Of a stretch of 61,061 bases of DNA, positions 42,387 through 52,133 are shown one piece after another. Position 1 is the first letter of the stretch; each line of letters begins with the position of its first letter. The stretch is from Granulosicoccus sp. Lineage in GTDB: Bacteria; Pseudomonadota; Gammaproteobacteria; Granulosicoccales; Granulosicoccaceae. A program made the position numbers and the translations under genes. Where the stretch lies: assembly GCA_023301725.1 (NCBI GenBank), contig JALZUD010000023.1:1-61061 (forward strand), written 5' to 3'. The notes below the pieces were generated by a model, which was not told the origin of the DNA, searched no databases, and saw only the letters and a program-made list of their open reading frames with translations.

Positions 42387-43130
42387 ATGCAGACTCTGCC
42401 CTTCACCTTAAGTGATGACAACCCCGACCACCCGGCAATAGGTTTGGTCGTTTTGCAGTCTGACGAGACCATGGAGCACGAACTTCGGCACTGGCTACCT
42501 GATCACTATCGCTTGTTTCATACACGCATCACAAACAGTCAAACGATAGACGCAAATTCGCTGCAGGCAATGGAAGAGCAACTGCCCGTTAGCGTGTCTC
42601 TGCTGCCAAAGCATACAGATTTTCGTGTCATTGCCTACGGCTGCACGTCCGCGGCAACTGTCATTGGGGAGGCTGCAGTGAGTTCTGCCATTCAGGGTGT
42701 GTTTGCAAATAGCTTAGTTACTAACCCAGTGACAGCTGTGAAGGCAAAGTTCGATTCCATAGAGGCAAAAAACATTGGACTGTTAACGCCCTACGAGCCT
42801 CAGGTATCCAAAGCGCTTCGAGTTAATCTGGAGAACAGCGGCTTCACTATTACAAGCTCAGGCACTTTCAATGAAATGCAAGATCACAAGGTAGCCCGCA
42901 TTTCCCGTCAATCGATACTTGATGCCATGCAGCAAATCGCTAATTTGCAGCCCAAGGGCCAGCCACTGGATGCACTGTTTGCATCATGTACAAGCCTGCG
43001 CACATATGACCTTCTTGAAGAGGCTAGCGATATTATGTCTTGCCCTGTTGTTAGTAGCAATTCAGCATTGGCCTGGCATATTGAAGCTTTGATCAATAGC
43101 CGCACGGCTTCGGATGAATTGGCAGTATAG
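42387..43130 (+). CDS. Asp/Glu racemase / maleate isomerase-family protein
   Basis: 247 aa. Two pseudo-symmetric halves each carry a potential catalytic Cys: [15 protein letters not shown] (about residue 85) and [15 protein letters not shown] (about 195). [22 protein letters not shown] and IGLLTPYEP fit the maleate cis-trans isomerase / arylmalonate decarboxylase / EutA branch rather than true aspartate racemase. No ectoine or maleate genes are adjacent, so the substrate cannot be named. It is divergent from rnhB across 219 bp. Confidence 0.78.
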   Translation: MQTLPFTLSDDNPDHPAIGLVVLQSDETMEHELRHWLPDHYRLFHTRITNSQTIDANSLQAMEEQLPVSVSLLPKHTDFRVIAYGCTSAATVIGEAAVSSAIQGVFANSLVTNPVTAVKAKFDSIEAKNIGLLTPYEPQVSKALRVNLENSGFTITSSGTFNEMQDHKVARISRQSILDAMQQIANLQPKGQPLDALFASCTSLRTYDLLEEASDIMSCPVVSSNSALAWHIEALINSRTASDELAV

Positions 43131-43344
43131 AAGGTTGTAAATTACACACCGAGTGAGTTACGGAAACGTCTTTCTGATATCTTAAACCAGTCGATTACTA
43201 GAGGCGTGTTCATTGAATTAGCTGATTCGACGTTTTTTTGTCGGCAATAACGTATCGACACCATGAGTAGCGTACCTATATGCAAGCTAGGCACACACCC
43301 GCATACTATGCAAAAACTTAGCTTAGATCGAAGGTGTCGCGGAC

Positions 43345-45147
43345 ATGGATGAACCAAAAGTCAATTCGCTCTACAGTAAATTTACACGGATTGAAAAATT
43401 CACCGCAGGGCTAATGCTGCTCTCAGGTCTGCTCATAACCGGACTCACGTATGATTTTGTGAGCAGCACGCACCTGCAGCGCTCGGTTAACGCCTTCGAA
43501 CACAAAGCCACAGACACTGCTAACACCCTATCCGTAATACTAGACCGGCACACGGGCCTACTCAGCGGCATGCAAGCCTTGTATCATTCCTCAAACGAGG
43601 TGACTAGGCTTGAGTTTTACCGATATTTTCAATCCAGCGAGATAGAGCAAAACCACCCGGCTGCTGCGGCGATTTCATGGAATGCTAGAGTGCCGTTTGA
43701 TAGGGCAACTGAATTTGAGAATTCTGTTCGCACTGACACCTCTTTAATCGCCAATGGATACCCCAATTTCACTATCAAGCCAGCTCTGAAGGAAAATGCT
43801 GAAGGCATAGTGATCACCTATATAGAACCCTTTGCTAGTAACGAGAGTGCCTTTGGGTTCGATATTGGTAGCAATCCGGCCAGACGTGCAGCTGCACACA
43901 AGGCACGCGACTCAGGAGCTGTTGTCATCACTGAGCCCATCGTTCTGACTCAAGACTCAGGTAGCACACAAAAAGCTTTTTTAATGCTTATGCCCACTTA
44001 TTCAACAGCAAAACCTGCCTTTGAAAGAACAAGGCGCATTGAGCATACCGGGTATGTAGTTGCAGTAACGCGTGCAGCCGAATTTATAGAAAACAGCGAA
44101 CAAGAAAACTTTAGTTTTTTTCAAGTGCTAGACACCACCAGTCAGAACTCGCCCGTGGAAGACCGAATTCTCTACAGCACGGGTGTGCAAACAACCACAA
44201 AACTCAAATTAGAAACTGTTCGTGAAATACATTTCGGCACACGAACCTGGCAGCTTTCATTCCAAGAAAATACGTACGGGAACGCCAGTGATCAGGTTGT
44301 CGAGTTTTTAATCCTTGGGTTAGGCATTTTGGCAAGTATTTTAGCAGCAATGCTATTTGGCTCACTAACAACATCAAAGCGTAAGGCAGAACAACATGCT
44401 GAAAAACTCAACATCAATTTGCACAAGGCGAATGACGAGCTGAAACGATCAAATGCAGATCTGAGTCAGTTCGCCCATGTCGCCTCGCATGATTTACAAA
44501 CCCCCGTACGCAATGTAATATCAACGGTGACTTTGCTGGAGGAACACCTCGGTGATTCCGCAGATCCAGAGGTCATTGAGTTGTTTGATCTTCTGGCTAG
44601 ATCGTCGGTAAGGATGCGCACTCTGGTATCAGACTTGCTCAGTTATGCGCGACTAGGAAGGGACGCGATCAATTTCGAAGTCGTTGATTTGAATGTAGTA
44701 ATGCAAGACGTGTTAGCCACAATTAGTGAGCTGTCTTTACAGACTGGCTCTGAAATCAAGCTTGGGTTACTGCCAAACATGACTGGCGACGCAAGGCAAC
44801 TAAATCGCGTATTTGAGAATCTGCTGACCAATGCCATCAAGTATGCTCATACAACTCGACCCGCAGTCATTGAAATCAGCGAACAGGACAGCGACCCTAC
44901 TTTTGTAAAAATTCGTGTAACAGACAACGGACAAGGGATAAAAGAAGAATATCAAGATATGGTATTTGAACCTTTTAAGCGGCTACACCGTCACGACGAA
45001 ATTCCGGGAACCGGATTAGGTCTTGGAATTTGCCAACAAATAGTGGAGCGTCACGGAGGCACTATCACAATTGAGCAATCCACAGAGGAAGGCACCACAT
45101 TTTTATTAGCTCTACCTCGCCACGCCCATAAGAGTAAAGTTTCTTGA
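43345..45147 (+). CDS. CHASE-domain sensor histidine kinase
   Basis: 600 aa. Membrane helix 1 at about 19-38, then an extracytoplasmic CHASE domain (residues about 45-300, including RFQSSEIEQ-like and FGFDIGSNPARRAAAHKARDSG motifs), helix 2 at about 318-342, and a coiled-coil linker. The HisKA box is FAHVASHDLQTPVRN with phospho-acceptor H382. The HATPase part has NLLTNAIKYAH (N box), VTDNGQGI (G1) and GTGLGLGICQQIVERHGG (G2). CHASE domains bind small extracellular ligands such as cytokinin-like molecules or peptides; the ligand here is unknown. Its stop overlaps the response regulator start by 3 bases. Confidence 0.9.
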   Translation: MDEPKVNSLYSKFTRIEKFTAGLMLLSGLLITGLTYDFVSSTHLQRSVNAFEHKATDTANTLSVILDRHTGLLSGMQALYHSSNEVTRLEFYRYFQSSEIEQNHPAAAAISWNARVPFDRATEFENSVRTDTSLIANGYPNFTIKPALKENAEGIVITYIEPFASNESAFGFDIGSNPARRAAAHKARDSGAVVITEPIVLTQDSGSTQKAFLMLMPTYSTAKPAFERTRRIEHTGYVVAVTRAAEFIENSEQENFSFFQVLDTTSQNSPVEDRILYSTGVQTTTKLKLETVREIHFGTRTWQLSFQENTYGNASDQVVEFLILGLGILASILAAMLFGSLTTSKRKAEQHAEKLNINLHKANDELKRSNADLSQFAHVASHDLQTPVRNVISTVTLLEEHLGDSADPEVIELFDLLARSSVRMRTLVSDLLSYARLGRDAINFEVVDLNVVMQDVLATISELSLQTGSEIKLGLLPNMTGDARQLNRVFENLLTNAIKYAHTTRPAVIEISEQDSDPTFVKIRVTDNGQGIKEEYQDMVFEPFKRLHRHDEIPGTGLGLGICQQIVERHGGTITIEQSTEEGTTFLLALPRHAHKSKVS

Positions 45148-45569
45148 AAAGCCAGGTAAAAATACTACTAGTTGAGGACAACGAACTCGATGTTCGCATG
45201 ATTCTTCATAGTGCCAAAAAAACCAAACTCAACAATAACATCCACGTTGTGCATGATGCCTCAGCAGCGCTTGAGTATCTTGGCCAATGTACCAAGCAAG
45301 ATTTACCCAACCTCATCTTGCTAGATCTGAGTTTGCCTGGAATCAATGGTCTGGATTTTCTGGGTATTATAAAAAATGATCAACAATTCTGTGCCCTACC
45401 CGTGGTCGTATTAACCAGTTCAGCAGCTGAAACGGATATAAAACGAGCCTATGAAAACCATGCTGCAGCATTCATCACCAAACCCATAGAGATAGAAGGA
45501 TTTGTGCAAGTTGTTTTATCGATAGACGATTTCTTTTTCGAAATTGTCTCTATGCCTGATCGCAGCTGA
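45144..45569 (+). CDS. Single-domain response regulator (Rcp1-like receiver)
   Basis: 141 aa from a TTG start that overlaps the kinase stop (TTGA). The receiver domain is complete: acidic pocket LLVEDNELD, phospho-acceptor D61 in LILLDLSLPG, switch Thr/Ser in VVVLTSSAAETD, and Lys in FITKPIE. There is no output domain. The sequence is of the Rcp1 type that pairs with phytochrome-like kinases having the ASHDLQ H box, as here. It probably passes phosphate on or acts through protein contacts. No DNA-binding regulator partner is adjacent other than the IclR-type gene downstream. Confidence 0.9.
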   Translation: MKSQVKILLVEDNELDVRMILHSAKKTKLNNNIHVVHDASAALEYLGQCTKQDLPNLILLDLSLPGINGLDFLGIIKNDQQFCALPVVVLTSSAAETDIKRAYENHAAAFITKPIEIEGFVQVVLSIDDFFFEIVSMPDRS

Positions 45570-45590
45570 TCGGTTGGACGCAATAATGTA

Positions 45591-45643
45591 TTGACAGTTT
45601 TTCGTCAGAAGCGCATGATCTTGTAGAATTCCATTATTGGAAT
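45591..45643 (+). promoter_or_regulatory. Candidate promoter and inverted repeat before the IclR-type gene
   Basis: TTGACA (45591-45596) and CATGAT (45614-45619) are separated by exactly 17 bp, giving a plausible sigma-70 promoter with a perfect -35 and a 4/6 -10. Just downstream, ATTCCA-TTAT-TGGAAT (45628-45643) is an inverted repeat resembling IclR-type operator layouts. Autoregulation is inferred. Confidence 0.4.
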
Positions 45644-45669
45644 ACTTACACTTCGAGTAAATCAGGCGG

Positions 45670-46479
45670 ATGAATCCAACAGAGCGCACACTGCAAGTTC
45701 TGGAATATATAATGGCCGCAGGGCCAACCCCCCTTAAGCAGACAGACATTGCTCAGGCGTGCGGTCTTGCACCCTCCACGCTCAATCGAATTCTTAAGTC
45801 ACTATCAGACTGGGGCTATTTGTTTCGCACCAGCGAAAAATTTGTAGTGCGTAACTTCCGGCTAGAACGCAATGTACCAATGTCGGAAGCCTACCTGGCC
45901 AAATTGGACAGCATCATTCATACGCTTGGCAAACAATTGAACGTGTCTTGCGAGGTGGTGGTGGTTGCTGGTCATGAATTACTCTGGCATTCAAAAACTG
46001 ACCACCCTGACCCCACTATTGAAATACGTGCCAGAGTTGGGTTTCGTCGCTCTCTTTACGAATTCGATGCTCTATCGAAGCTCTACCTAAGCCGTTTGGA
46101 GTGGTCCAGTATAGAAGCTCAATTCTTCACTGACGGCTTCTTTGAAACTCCAAAAGTACGTGGCCAAACTGGCGCAGCACTAACAACCAAAGACGTGAAG
46201 AGGCATCTTACTACCAGTAAAGACGAAGTATTTGCAGCTGATTTGCAGGGAAATCATGTTGGTATACGTCGTTTTGCTACGGTTATTCAGGATCCTAGAG
46301 GCAAATTTCTTCATCTCATATCCTTGGCAGAATCTGTAGACAAGGTCTGCGATGACATTCAGGTTTACCAAGACGCGTTGCTCGACGCGCGCACCAAGCT
46401 TTCACAGCTCGTGTTTGATGAAAGCTCTGCAACAAGGTTGCAACCAAAGCACCACGCCAAGCCCATGAGAGGCGGCTAA
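45670..46479 (+). CDS. IclR-family transcriptional regulator
   Basis: 269 aa. The N-terminal winged helix-turn-helix covers residues 1-60 (ERTLQVLEYIMAAGPTPLKQTDIAQACGLAPSTLNRILKSLSDWGY). It is followed by an IclR-like effector domain that is divergent but of the right length (about 180 aa). A tail rich in basic residues ends the protein. It is the first gene of the transport/sulfatase locus; the solute-binding protein gene follows 34 bp later. Expected to sense the imported compound or its breakdown product and control the locus. Confidence 0.82.
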   Translation: MNPTERTLQVLEYIMAAGPTPLKQTDIAQACGLAPSTLNRILKSLSDWGYLFRTSEKFVVRNFRLERNVPMSEAYLAKLDSIIHTLGKQLNVSCEVVVVAGHELLWHSKTDHPDPTIEIRARVGFRRSLYEFDALSKLYLSRLEWSSIEAQFFTDGFFETPKVRGQTGAALTTKDVKRHLTTSKDEVFAADLQGNHVGIRRFATVIQDPRGKFLHLISLAESVDKVCDDIQVYQDALLDARTKLSQLVFDESSATRLQPKHHAKPMRGG

Positions 46480-46513
46480 CACACCAATGATGTACCTTTT
46501 ACACGGAGAAGCT

Positions 46514-47788
46514 ATGAAACACCTATTATCAACGGCTCTTGCGGCGAGCATTGCACTAAGCGCACCGTTTGCCACAACCGCTGTTTACGCAGCAGACGAG
46601 ATCAACGTTCTCATGTTTGGCATGCCATTTACTAATGGTCTGCGCGAGCTAGCTGATGACTTTGAAGCCGAAACGGGTATCAAGGCAAATATTGATGTTG
46701 TCGGTCAGGATGTCTTCGAAAGTCGAATAGCATTGTCGTTCACTGGCGGCACCGGTGACATCGATGTCGTACACACGCCTGTTATTCAAGTACAGCGCTG
46801 GATTCAGGCGGGCTGGCTACAACCTCTGACAGACAAAGTCTCTGACGAAACAACTTCTGACATTTTGGCAGGCCCATTGGGTGCCTACACGGTCGATGGA
46901 GAGCAGTGGGCGCTACCGTTCTTTGCAGGTGTTGGCCTTATGAGTTACCGAAAAGATCTTCTGGAGGCTGCAGGCGCTGAAGTGCCTGAAACCTGGGAAG
47001 ATATGCTGGCTGTTGCTGAGAAAATCACCACTGAAGATCAAGCTGCCATTGCCCTGCGTGCAGCCCCTGGTCAAGGTTTTAACATGTTCATCTTCCCGAT
47101 GGTGATGCGTGCTTATGGCGGTACATTCTTTGCTGACTATGAAGGTGGTGATTTCACGCCCTCCATCAATTCTCCAGAAAACTTGGAAGCCCTGAACATC
47201 TACGTCAAACTGATTAACGATTATGGACCTGCTGGCGCCGGCAACTTCAACTTCGCAGAAGTTAATGCTGCGGCTCAGAACGGGCAGATTGCATTCGCCA
47301 TTGAAGGCACTGGCATCATCAGCCAGATCGTCGATCCAGCTAATAGCAAGTTCGCTGATGTTACCGGGATTGCATTACCACCTGGTGGTCCTGCCGGACG
47401 TTCACCTGCAATAGGTGTTCACGGCATGGGAATTCCGGCAAGTGCAGCAAATCCTGATGCAGCCGCGCAATTTATCGAATGGGCTGTTAGCGCAGAAACT
47501 GTCGGTAAAATCGCTTTGGCACAATCGTTCCCTGACTTCACTACTGCTTCTGTAGCGGACAATCCAGAAGTTGTAGCCAAATACGCAAGCATTCATCCTG
47601 ACTTTCTCTCAACCCGTGTTGCAGCCCTTGATCTGGCCATTGGGCATTATCGTCCATTGATTCCTGAGTGGCCTACATTGGGCCAGGCAATTGGTGAAAG
47701 CGTGAATGCCGCCATCAACGGTTTAATGACACCAGAAGAAGCCCTAGAGCAGGCTGAAGCTGACATGCGCGACATCCTTGGCCAATAA
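46514..47788 (+). CDS. ABC transporter solute-binding protein (family 1, sugar-type)
   Basis: 424 aa from ATG 46514; GGAG sits five bases upstream. A signal peptide ends VYA-ADE (about residue 27). The mature protein has the family 1 extracellular binding pattern (LADDFEAETGIKANIDVVGQDVFESRIALSFTGGTGDIDVVH, then GEQWALPFFAGVGLMSYRKDLLEAAGAEVPETWEDML). Family members bind sugars, polyols or glycerophosphodiesters in the periplasm. The ligand is unknown; the cytoplasmic sulfatase downstream suggests a sulfated compound. A terminator hairpin follows. Confidence 0.9.
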   Translation: MKHLLSTALAASIALSAPFATTAVYAADEINVLMFGMPFTNGLRELADDFEAETGIKANIDVVGQDVFESRIALSFTGGTGDIDVVHTPVIQVQRWIQAGWLQPLTDKVSDETTSDILAGPLGAYTVDGEQWALPFFAGVGLMSYRKDLLEAAGAEVPETWEDMLAVAEKITTEDQAAIALRAAPGQGFNMFIFPMVMRAYGGTFFADYEGGDFTPSINSPENLEALNIYVKLINDYGPAGAGNFNFAEVNAAAQNGQIAFAIEGTGIISQIVDPANSKFADVTGIALPPGGPAGRSPAIGVHGMGIPASAANPDAAAQFIEWAVSAETVGKIALAQSFPDFTTASVADNPEVVAKYASIHPDFLSTRVAALDLAIGHYRPLIPEWPTLGQAIGESVNAAINGLMTPEEALEQAEADMRDILGQ

Positions 47789-47826
47789 GACTTAGTAATT
47801 GGTTTAATTACATCACGTTCAAGCTT

Positions 47827-47857
47827 GCCCGGCGGACGAAGCTCCGTCGGGCTTTTT
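47827..47857 (+). terminator. Intrinsic terminator/attenuator between binding-protein and permease genes
   Basis: GCCCGGCGGA and TCCGTCGGGC form a 10-bp stem (one G-T pair) with a CGAAGC loop, followed by TTTTT. Partial read-through would give more binding protein than permease, a common stoichiometric arrangement. Confidence 0.85.
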
Positions 47858-47873
47858 ACAGCAAACTTAATTC

Positions 47874-48770
47874 ATGACATCACTAGCACAACCACGCAAG
47901 GGGGCAACGTACGAGCTACAACGTGGTTACCGTTTGATGATGGTGCCTGCTCTTCTAGCAGTCGGTATCTTCGCCATTGTGCCACTTGCCGGTATGTTCG
48001 CACTGTCGTTTAGTGATTATCATTTGATTCGCGGCACCCAATGGGAATTTGGTTTTCACAATTTTTCCAAAATGCTGTCCGACAAGCGATTGATGAACTC
48101 GATTTACGTGATGGCTGCGCTGTCTATTTTAGGCGTTGCAGCTCAAGTGTTGATCGGTAGTGCCGTGGCCGTTGGCTTACAAAAAATCACTGGCCGCTGG
48201 CGTGTCGGACGCATTCTTTTTCTACTTCCTTATGCAGTTCCACACGTGGCAGTCGCACTAATCTGGCTATCGTTATTCACGCCTACCCTGTCACCCATCA
48301 ACGCTTTTTTTGATGTTTTTGGTATTACTGTTCCGGCGATGCTAACCAGTCAGTGGGGAGCAATCTTTGCCATTGTTGTAGCAGACACCTGGACAAATTT
48401 TCCGTTTGCCATGCTAATAATAATGGCTGCACTGCAAGGCATTTCACCTGATCTAGAAGAGGCGGCTGCTATTGATGGCGCAAGTCGCATCCGTACATTC
48501 ATTCACATCACCTTGCCCCTGCTCGCTCCAGCCCTGTTAATGGTGACGCTCTTTCGTTTCATCGATTCACTTAAACACTTCCCCATGATTTTCGTGATGA
48601 CCAAGGGTGGACCTGGCCGATCTACTCAGGCCACTAACTTCTATGCCTATGTGCAAACCTTCCAGAGTTCTAATGTAGCCTATGGCGCTGCCATTGCCGT
48701 CATGTTGTTTCTAATGGCAGCCCTTATTAGCTTTTATGTTGCAAAGCTCAATCAACGAGTGACGTCATGA
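47874..48770 (+). CDS. ABC transporter permease (MalF/UgpA-type)
   Basis: 298 aa with six predicted membrane helices. The EAA loop is EEAAAIDGASRIRTFIHITLPLLAP, where the cytoplasmic ATPase docks. It is the first of two permeases, 16 bp after the terminator T-run. It lacks the long periplasmic loop of E. coli MalF, so it is the short carbohydrate-uptake-1 type. Confidence 0.93.
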   Translation: MTSLAQPRKGATYELQRGYRLMMVPALLAVGIFAIVPLAGMFALSFSDYHLIRGTQWEFGFHNFSKMLSDKRLMNSIYVMAALSILGVAAQVLIGSAVAVGLQKITGRWRVGRILFLLPYAVPHVAVALIWLSLFTPTLSPINAFFDVFGITVPAMLTSQWGAIFAIVVADTWTNFPFAMLIIMAALQGISPDLEEAAAIDGASRIRTFIHITLPLLAPALLMVTLFRFIDSLKHFPMIFVMTKGGPGRSTQATNFYAYVQTFQSSNVAYGAAIAVMLFLMAALISFYVAKLNQRVTS

Positions 48771-49597
48771 TTGATAACAGTCCGCAGTTTCACAAGAGGC
48801 GGCGCATAGGCCTTGCTATGATGATCTCGCTGTTAACGTTTGCAGCTCTGCCCACTGTCTGGGTCATTCTTTTATCGTTCCGCGCGCCTATCGCTATATT
48901 TGAGCCTATCTGGGAAAGTCCCACTGCACTTACCTTGCAGAATTTCTACAAAATTACACGCTCAGATTTTCCAGCAGCTTTGCTCAATTCTTTCATCACG
49001 GCAGGCCTGTCTACCACCTTCGCCATGCTAGTGGGTGTGCCAGCTGGCTTTGCACTGGCCAAGGCTCGCTTGTCTGGCAAATTCATCGCCTCTTGGGCTC
49101 TGCTGTTGCTTCGTATGGCACCACCAGTAGGCTTTGCAATTCCGCTGTTTTTGCTTTACGCCAACTCAGGGCTTATTGATACCTATCTGGGGCTTGTCTT
49201 TGCTTACATGACCTTAACGTTGCCACTGGTTACCTGGTCCATGTGGAACTCATTTGCTCAAGTGCCCGATGAACTGATCGAAGCGGCCATCATGGATGGT
49301 GCTTCTCTACGAAAAGCATTTTTTTTGATTGCACTACCAGCCGCACGTCCCGGTGCTGTTGCGGCAACCATACTTGCATTTCTTGTTGCCTGGAATGACT
49401 TTTTCTACGCGTTGATCATCACGCGTTCAGGCACAGCAACGGCCCCTGTGGCGGTAATGAACTTCATCTCTTACGACAGTGTCGATTGGGCCTCGATAGC
49501 CGTGGCAAGTATCGCACTGACCCTACCTATATTGCCTCTCATGGCACTAGCCAATCGTTATATCGTGCAATCACTTTCTGGTGCTGTGAAAGGATAG
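48767..49597 (+). CDS. ABC transporter permease (MalG/UgpE-type)
   Basis: 276 aa with six predicted helices and the EAA motif EAAIMDGASLRKAFFLIALPAARPG. Starts inside the previous stop (ATGA overlap), indicating coupled synthesis of the heterodimeric channel. The sulfatase gene follows after 2 bp. Confidence 0.93.
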   Translation: MIDNSPQFHKRRRIGLAMMISLLTFAALPTVWVILLSFRAPIAIFEPIWESPTALTLQNFYKITRSDFPAALLNSFITAGLSTTFAMLVGVPAGFALAKARLSGKFIASWALLLLRMAPPVGFAIPLFLLYANSGLIDTYLGLVFAYMTLTLPLVTWSMWNSFAQVPDELIEAAIMDGASLRKAFFLIALPAARPGAVAATILAFLVAWNDFFYALIITRSGTATAPVAVMNFISYDSVDWASIAVASIALTLPILPLMALANRYIVQSLSGAVKG

Positions 49598-49599
49598 TT

Positions 49600-51090
49600 A
49601 TGTCTAAACAACCCAACATCGTTTTCATTATTACTGACCAGCAACGCTTTGACACTATCGCGGCACTGGGTGCAGATCACATGATCACGCCCAATCTGGA
49701 CAAGCTTGCGAAACGCGGCACCGCGTTCACGAACATGTACATCACATCGCCATCGTGTGCGCCGTCGCGGGCCTCACTATTCACCGGCACGTACCCACAC
49801 ACTAATGGTGTTTTCCGCAACGACGAACCTTGGCAATACTGTTGGGTGAAAGATCTGGCTGATGTGGGTTATCGCACAGTGAACGTGGGCAAAATGCACA
49901 CAATGCCCATTGAGGGCGCGTTCGGCTTTCATGAACGACACGTCACTGAGAACAAAGACCGGGACCACCCCAACCTGCCTTTCTATCTCGACAATTGGGA
50001 TAAGGCGTTTTTTGTTAAAGGTGTGGAGAAGCCATCCAGAGTCACACAACGACGTCGCCAGGCGTATGCTGATCAGCTGGGTGCATGGGTCTGGGAAGAA
50101 GAAGAAATTCTGCACCCTGATGTTTTCACCTGTCAGATGGCCAAATGGTGGATCGACCGCTACACCGGCGACGGCCCTTTCTTTTTGCAAGTGGGCATAC
50201 CGGGGCCACACCCGCCGTACGATCCCACACAAGAATATCTGGATATGTACGAGGGTCGTACGCTACCCGACGTCATCCCGGCTGACCCTGAAGTACAACC
50301 CGAAGCACTTCAGGGCCTTCGGGAATTTATGCTCGGTGAGGACGCCGACGGCGTGGTGCACCTACAAGATCCCACACACGAGCAATCACGCCGGCAACGC
50401 GCGCATTACTATGCAAACGTCACCATGATAGATAAGCAAGTAGGCGACATCATAGATGCACTTGAGGTGCGCGGTGCACTTGAAGACACCATCATTGTGT
50501 TTACATCTGATCATGGTGATGCATTGGGCGACCACGGTCATTCACAAAAATGGAATATGTATCAGTCCACGGTTCAAGTACCCGTCATTGTTGCAGGGCC
50601 AGGTATCGCAGCTGATAAAAAGGTGGACGACAACGTCGCTTTGTTTGATCTCGGCCCAACCATTCTCGAGTGGGCTGGCGCACAAATTCCTGACTGGATG
50701 GCGGCGCAATCTCTAACACCCTATTTTAACAATACCCCAGCGCCAAAGCGGACTCAAGTATTCGCAGAACATTCCAATGATGCATTACTTACTGGCACAC
50801 GACTAATGACCATGCTGCTCGACGGCCATATCAAACTTGTGCACTTCATAGACAGTGATGAGGGGCAACTGTTTGATCTTAAGCGCGACCCTAAAGAGCA
50901 ATACAACTTGTGGAATGATCCGCTCTATGCAGAAAGACGCACACATATGATTAGCGACATTTTCAAATGGCGCTCAGAAAGTAGCCTAAAAACGCAGGGT
51001 TTTATTCATGCCTGTGTGAGCGGTGCACTAGCTCTTATGTCACCTCCTCAACACATTGCCCGCGGCCAACACAGAAAGGGCAGTCGTTAA
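49600..51090 (+). CDS. Cytoplasmic formylglycine-type sulfatase
   Basis: 496 aa from ATG 49600. It opens [19 protein letters not shown] with the metal-binding ITD, and has the sulfatase signature CAPSR (C53-R57) where Cys is converted to formylglycine. [24 protein letters not shown] and IVAGPG are further sulfatase landmarks. The N-terminus has no signal peptide, so the enzyme is expected in the cytoplasm, unlike most carbohydrate sulfatases. It sits between the permeases and the ATPase gene. It may also act on phosphonate monoesters, since related enzymes are promiscuous. No formylglycine-generating enzyme gene is in the window. Confidence 0.9.
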   Translation: MSKQPNIVFIITDQQRFDTIAALGADHMITPNLDKLAKRGTAFTNMYITSPSCAPSRASLFTGTYPHTNGVFRNDEPWQYCWVKDLADVGYRTVNVGKMHTMPIEGAFGFHERHVTENKDRDHPNLPFYLDNWDKAFFVKGVEKPSRVTQRRRQAYADQLGAWVWEEEEILHPDVFTCQMAKWWIDRYTGDGPFFLQVGIPGPHPPYDPTQEYLDMYEGRTLPDVIPADPEVQPEALQGLREFMLGEDADGVVHLQDPTHEQSRRQRAHYYANVTMIDKQVGDIIDALEVRGALEDTIIVFTSDHGDALGDHGHSQKWNMYQSTVQVPVIVAGPGIAADKKVDDNVALFDLGPTILEWAGAQIPDWMAAQSLTPYFNNTPAPKRTQVFAEHSNDALLTGTRLMTMLLDGHIKLVHFIDSDEGQLFDLKRDPKEQYNLWNDPLYAERRTHMISDIFKWRSESSLKTQGFIHACVSGALALMSPPQHIARGQHRKGSR

Positions 51091-51091
51091 T

Positions 51092-52099
51092 ATGGGACAC
51101 ATCGAACTTAGAGGAGTCCAAAAGGATTTCGGTAAAACTACTGTAATCCCACCTCTGGATCTTGAAATTGGTAAGGGCGAATTTGTTGTCTTTGTTGGTC
51201 CCTCTGGTTGCGGAAAATCCACGCTCTTGCGCCTCATTGCCGGATTGGAAGATGTTACCAAGGGCACACTGGAGATTGATGGTGTTGATGCAACCAGTCA
51301 GGCCCCGGGAAAACGCGGCTTGGCCATGGTATTTCAGTCCTACGCTCTCTACCCACATCTTACCGTTGCTCAAAACATCGCCTTCCCCATGCGCATGGCT
51401 AAAATTCCGCGCGATGAGCAGCAACGAAGAATTACCGATGCAGCCGCTGCATTGAATCTCACCGACTATCTCGACCGTCGCCCCAAGCAACTCTCTGGCG
51501 GGCAACGACAACGAGTAGCTATTGGGCGTGCCATTGTGCGCGAGCCCTCTGCATTTTTGTTTGACGAACCACTATCAAACCTAGACGCGGCGCTTCGTGT
51601 GGGCATGCGACTGGAAATCAGCGAACTGCATAAGCGTTTAAAAACCACGATGATTTACGTGACGCACGATCAGGTAGAAGCCATGACGCTGGCAGACAAA
51701 ATCGTGGTGCTAAACGCTGGTGTCATCGAGCAAGTCGGCAGCCCGATAGATTTGTACGACGCCCCCTGTAACCTGTTTGTAGCAAAGTTCATAGGCTCAC
51801 CTATGATGAACATCATTTCTGGTAACCGTGCTGCTGTGCAACACGCTGCCTCTGTTGGCATACGGCCCGAGCATCTATCAATCTCTAAAAACTCCGGAAC
51901 CTGGAAAGGCGTAGCCGGTATATCCGAACACCTAGGTAGTGACACGTACATCAGGGTTGATGTTGAGGGCATTGACGAAACGCTGACTGTCCGAGCGTTA
52001 GGGAAAATCGATATCAGCATGGGTGAAACTGTTTATGTGTCACCTCAGGTAGAAAATTTGCACCGTTTTGATGATGCAGGTTTACGGATTGTTGGATGA
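51092..52099 (+). CDS. ABC transporter ATP-binding protein (MalK/UgpC-type)
   Basis: 335 aa from ATG 51092, one base after the sulfatase stop. Walker [10 protein letters not shown] (36-44), signature LSGGQRQR, Walker [13 protein letters not shown]-loop YVTHDQ, and the C-terminal TOBE-like regulatory domain from about residue 235 ([21 protein letters not shown]). It powers the two permeases. Its position after the sulfatase makes the sulfatase part of the transporter operon. Confidence 0.95.
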   Translation: MGHIELRGVQKDFGKTTVIPPLDLEIGKGEFVVFVGPSGCGKSTLLRLIAGLEDVTKGTLEIDGVDATSQAPGKRGLAMVFQSYALYPHLTVAQNIAFPMRMAKIPRDEQQRRITDAAAALNLTDYLDRRPKQLSGGQRQRVAIGRAIVREPSAFLFDEPLSNLDAALRVGMRLEISELHKRLKTTMIYVTHDQVEAMTLADKIVVLNAGVIEQVGSPIDLYDAPCNLFVAKFIGSPMMNIISGNRAAVQHAASVGIRPEHLSISKNSGTWKGVAGISEHLGSDTYIRVDVEGIDETLTVRALGKIDISMGETVYVSPQVENLHRFDDAGLRIVG

Positions 52100-52133
52100 G
52101 GCCGCTAGGTACTAAAATGCCGCATCAACAATC
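52087..52133. terminator. Hairpin spanning both convergent stop codons
   Basis: GATTGTTG-GATG-A-GGC on the left pairs with GCC-G-CAT-CAACAATC on the right, a stem of about 14 bp with one bulge and one mismatch around a 16-nt loop. It covers the stop of the ATPase gene and reaches the stop of the DUF1989 gene. No strong T-run. Confidence 0.5.
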
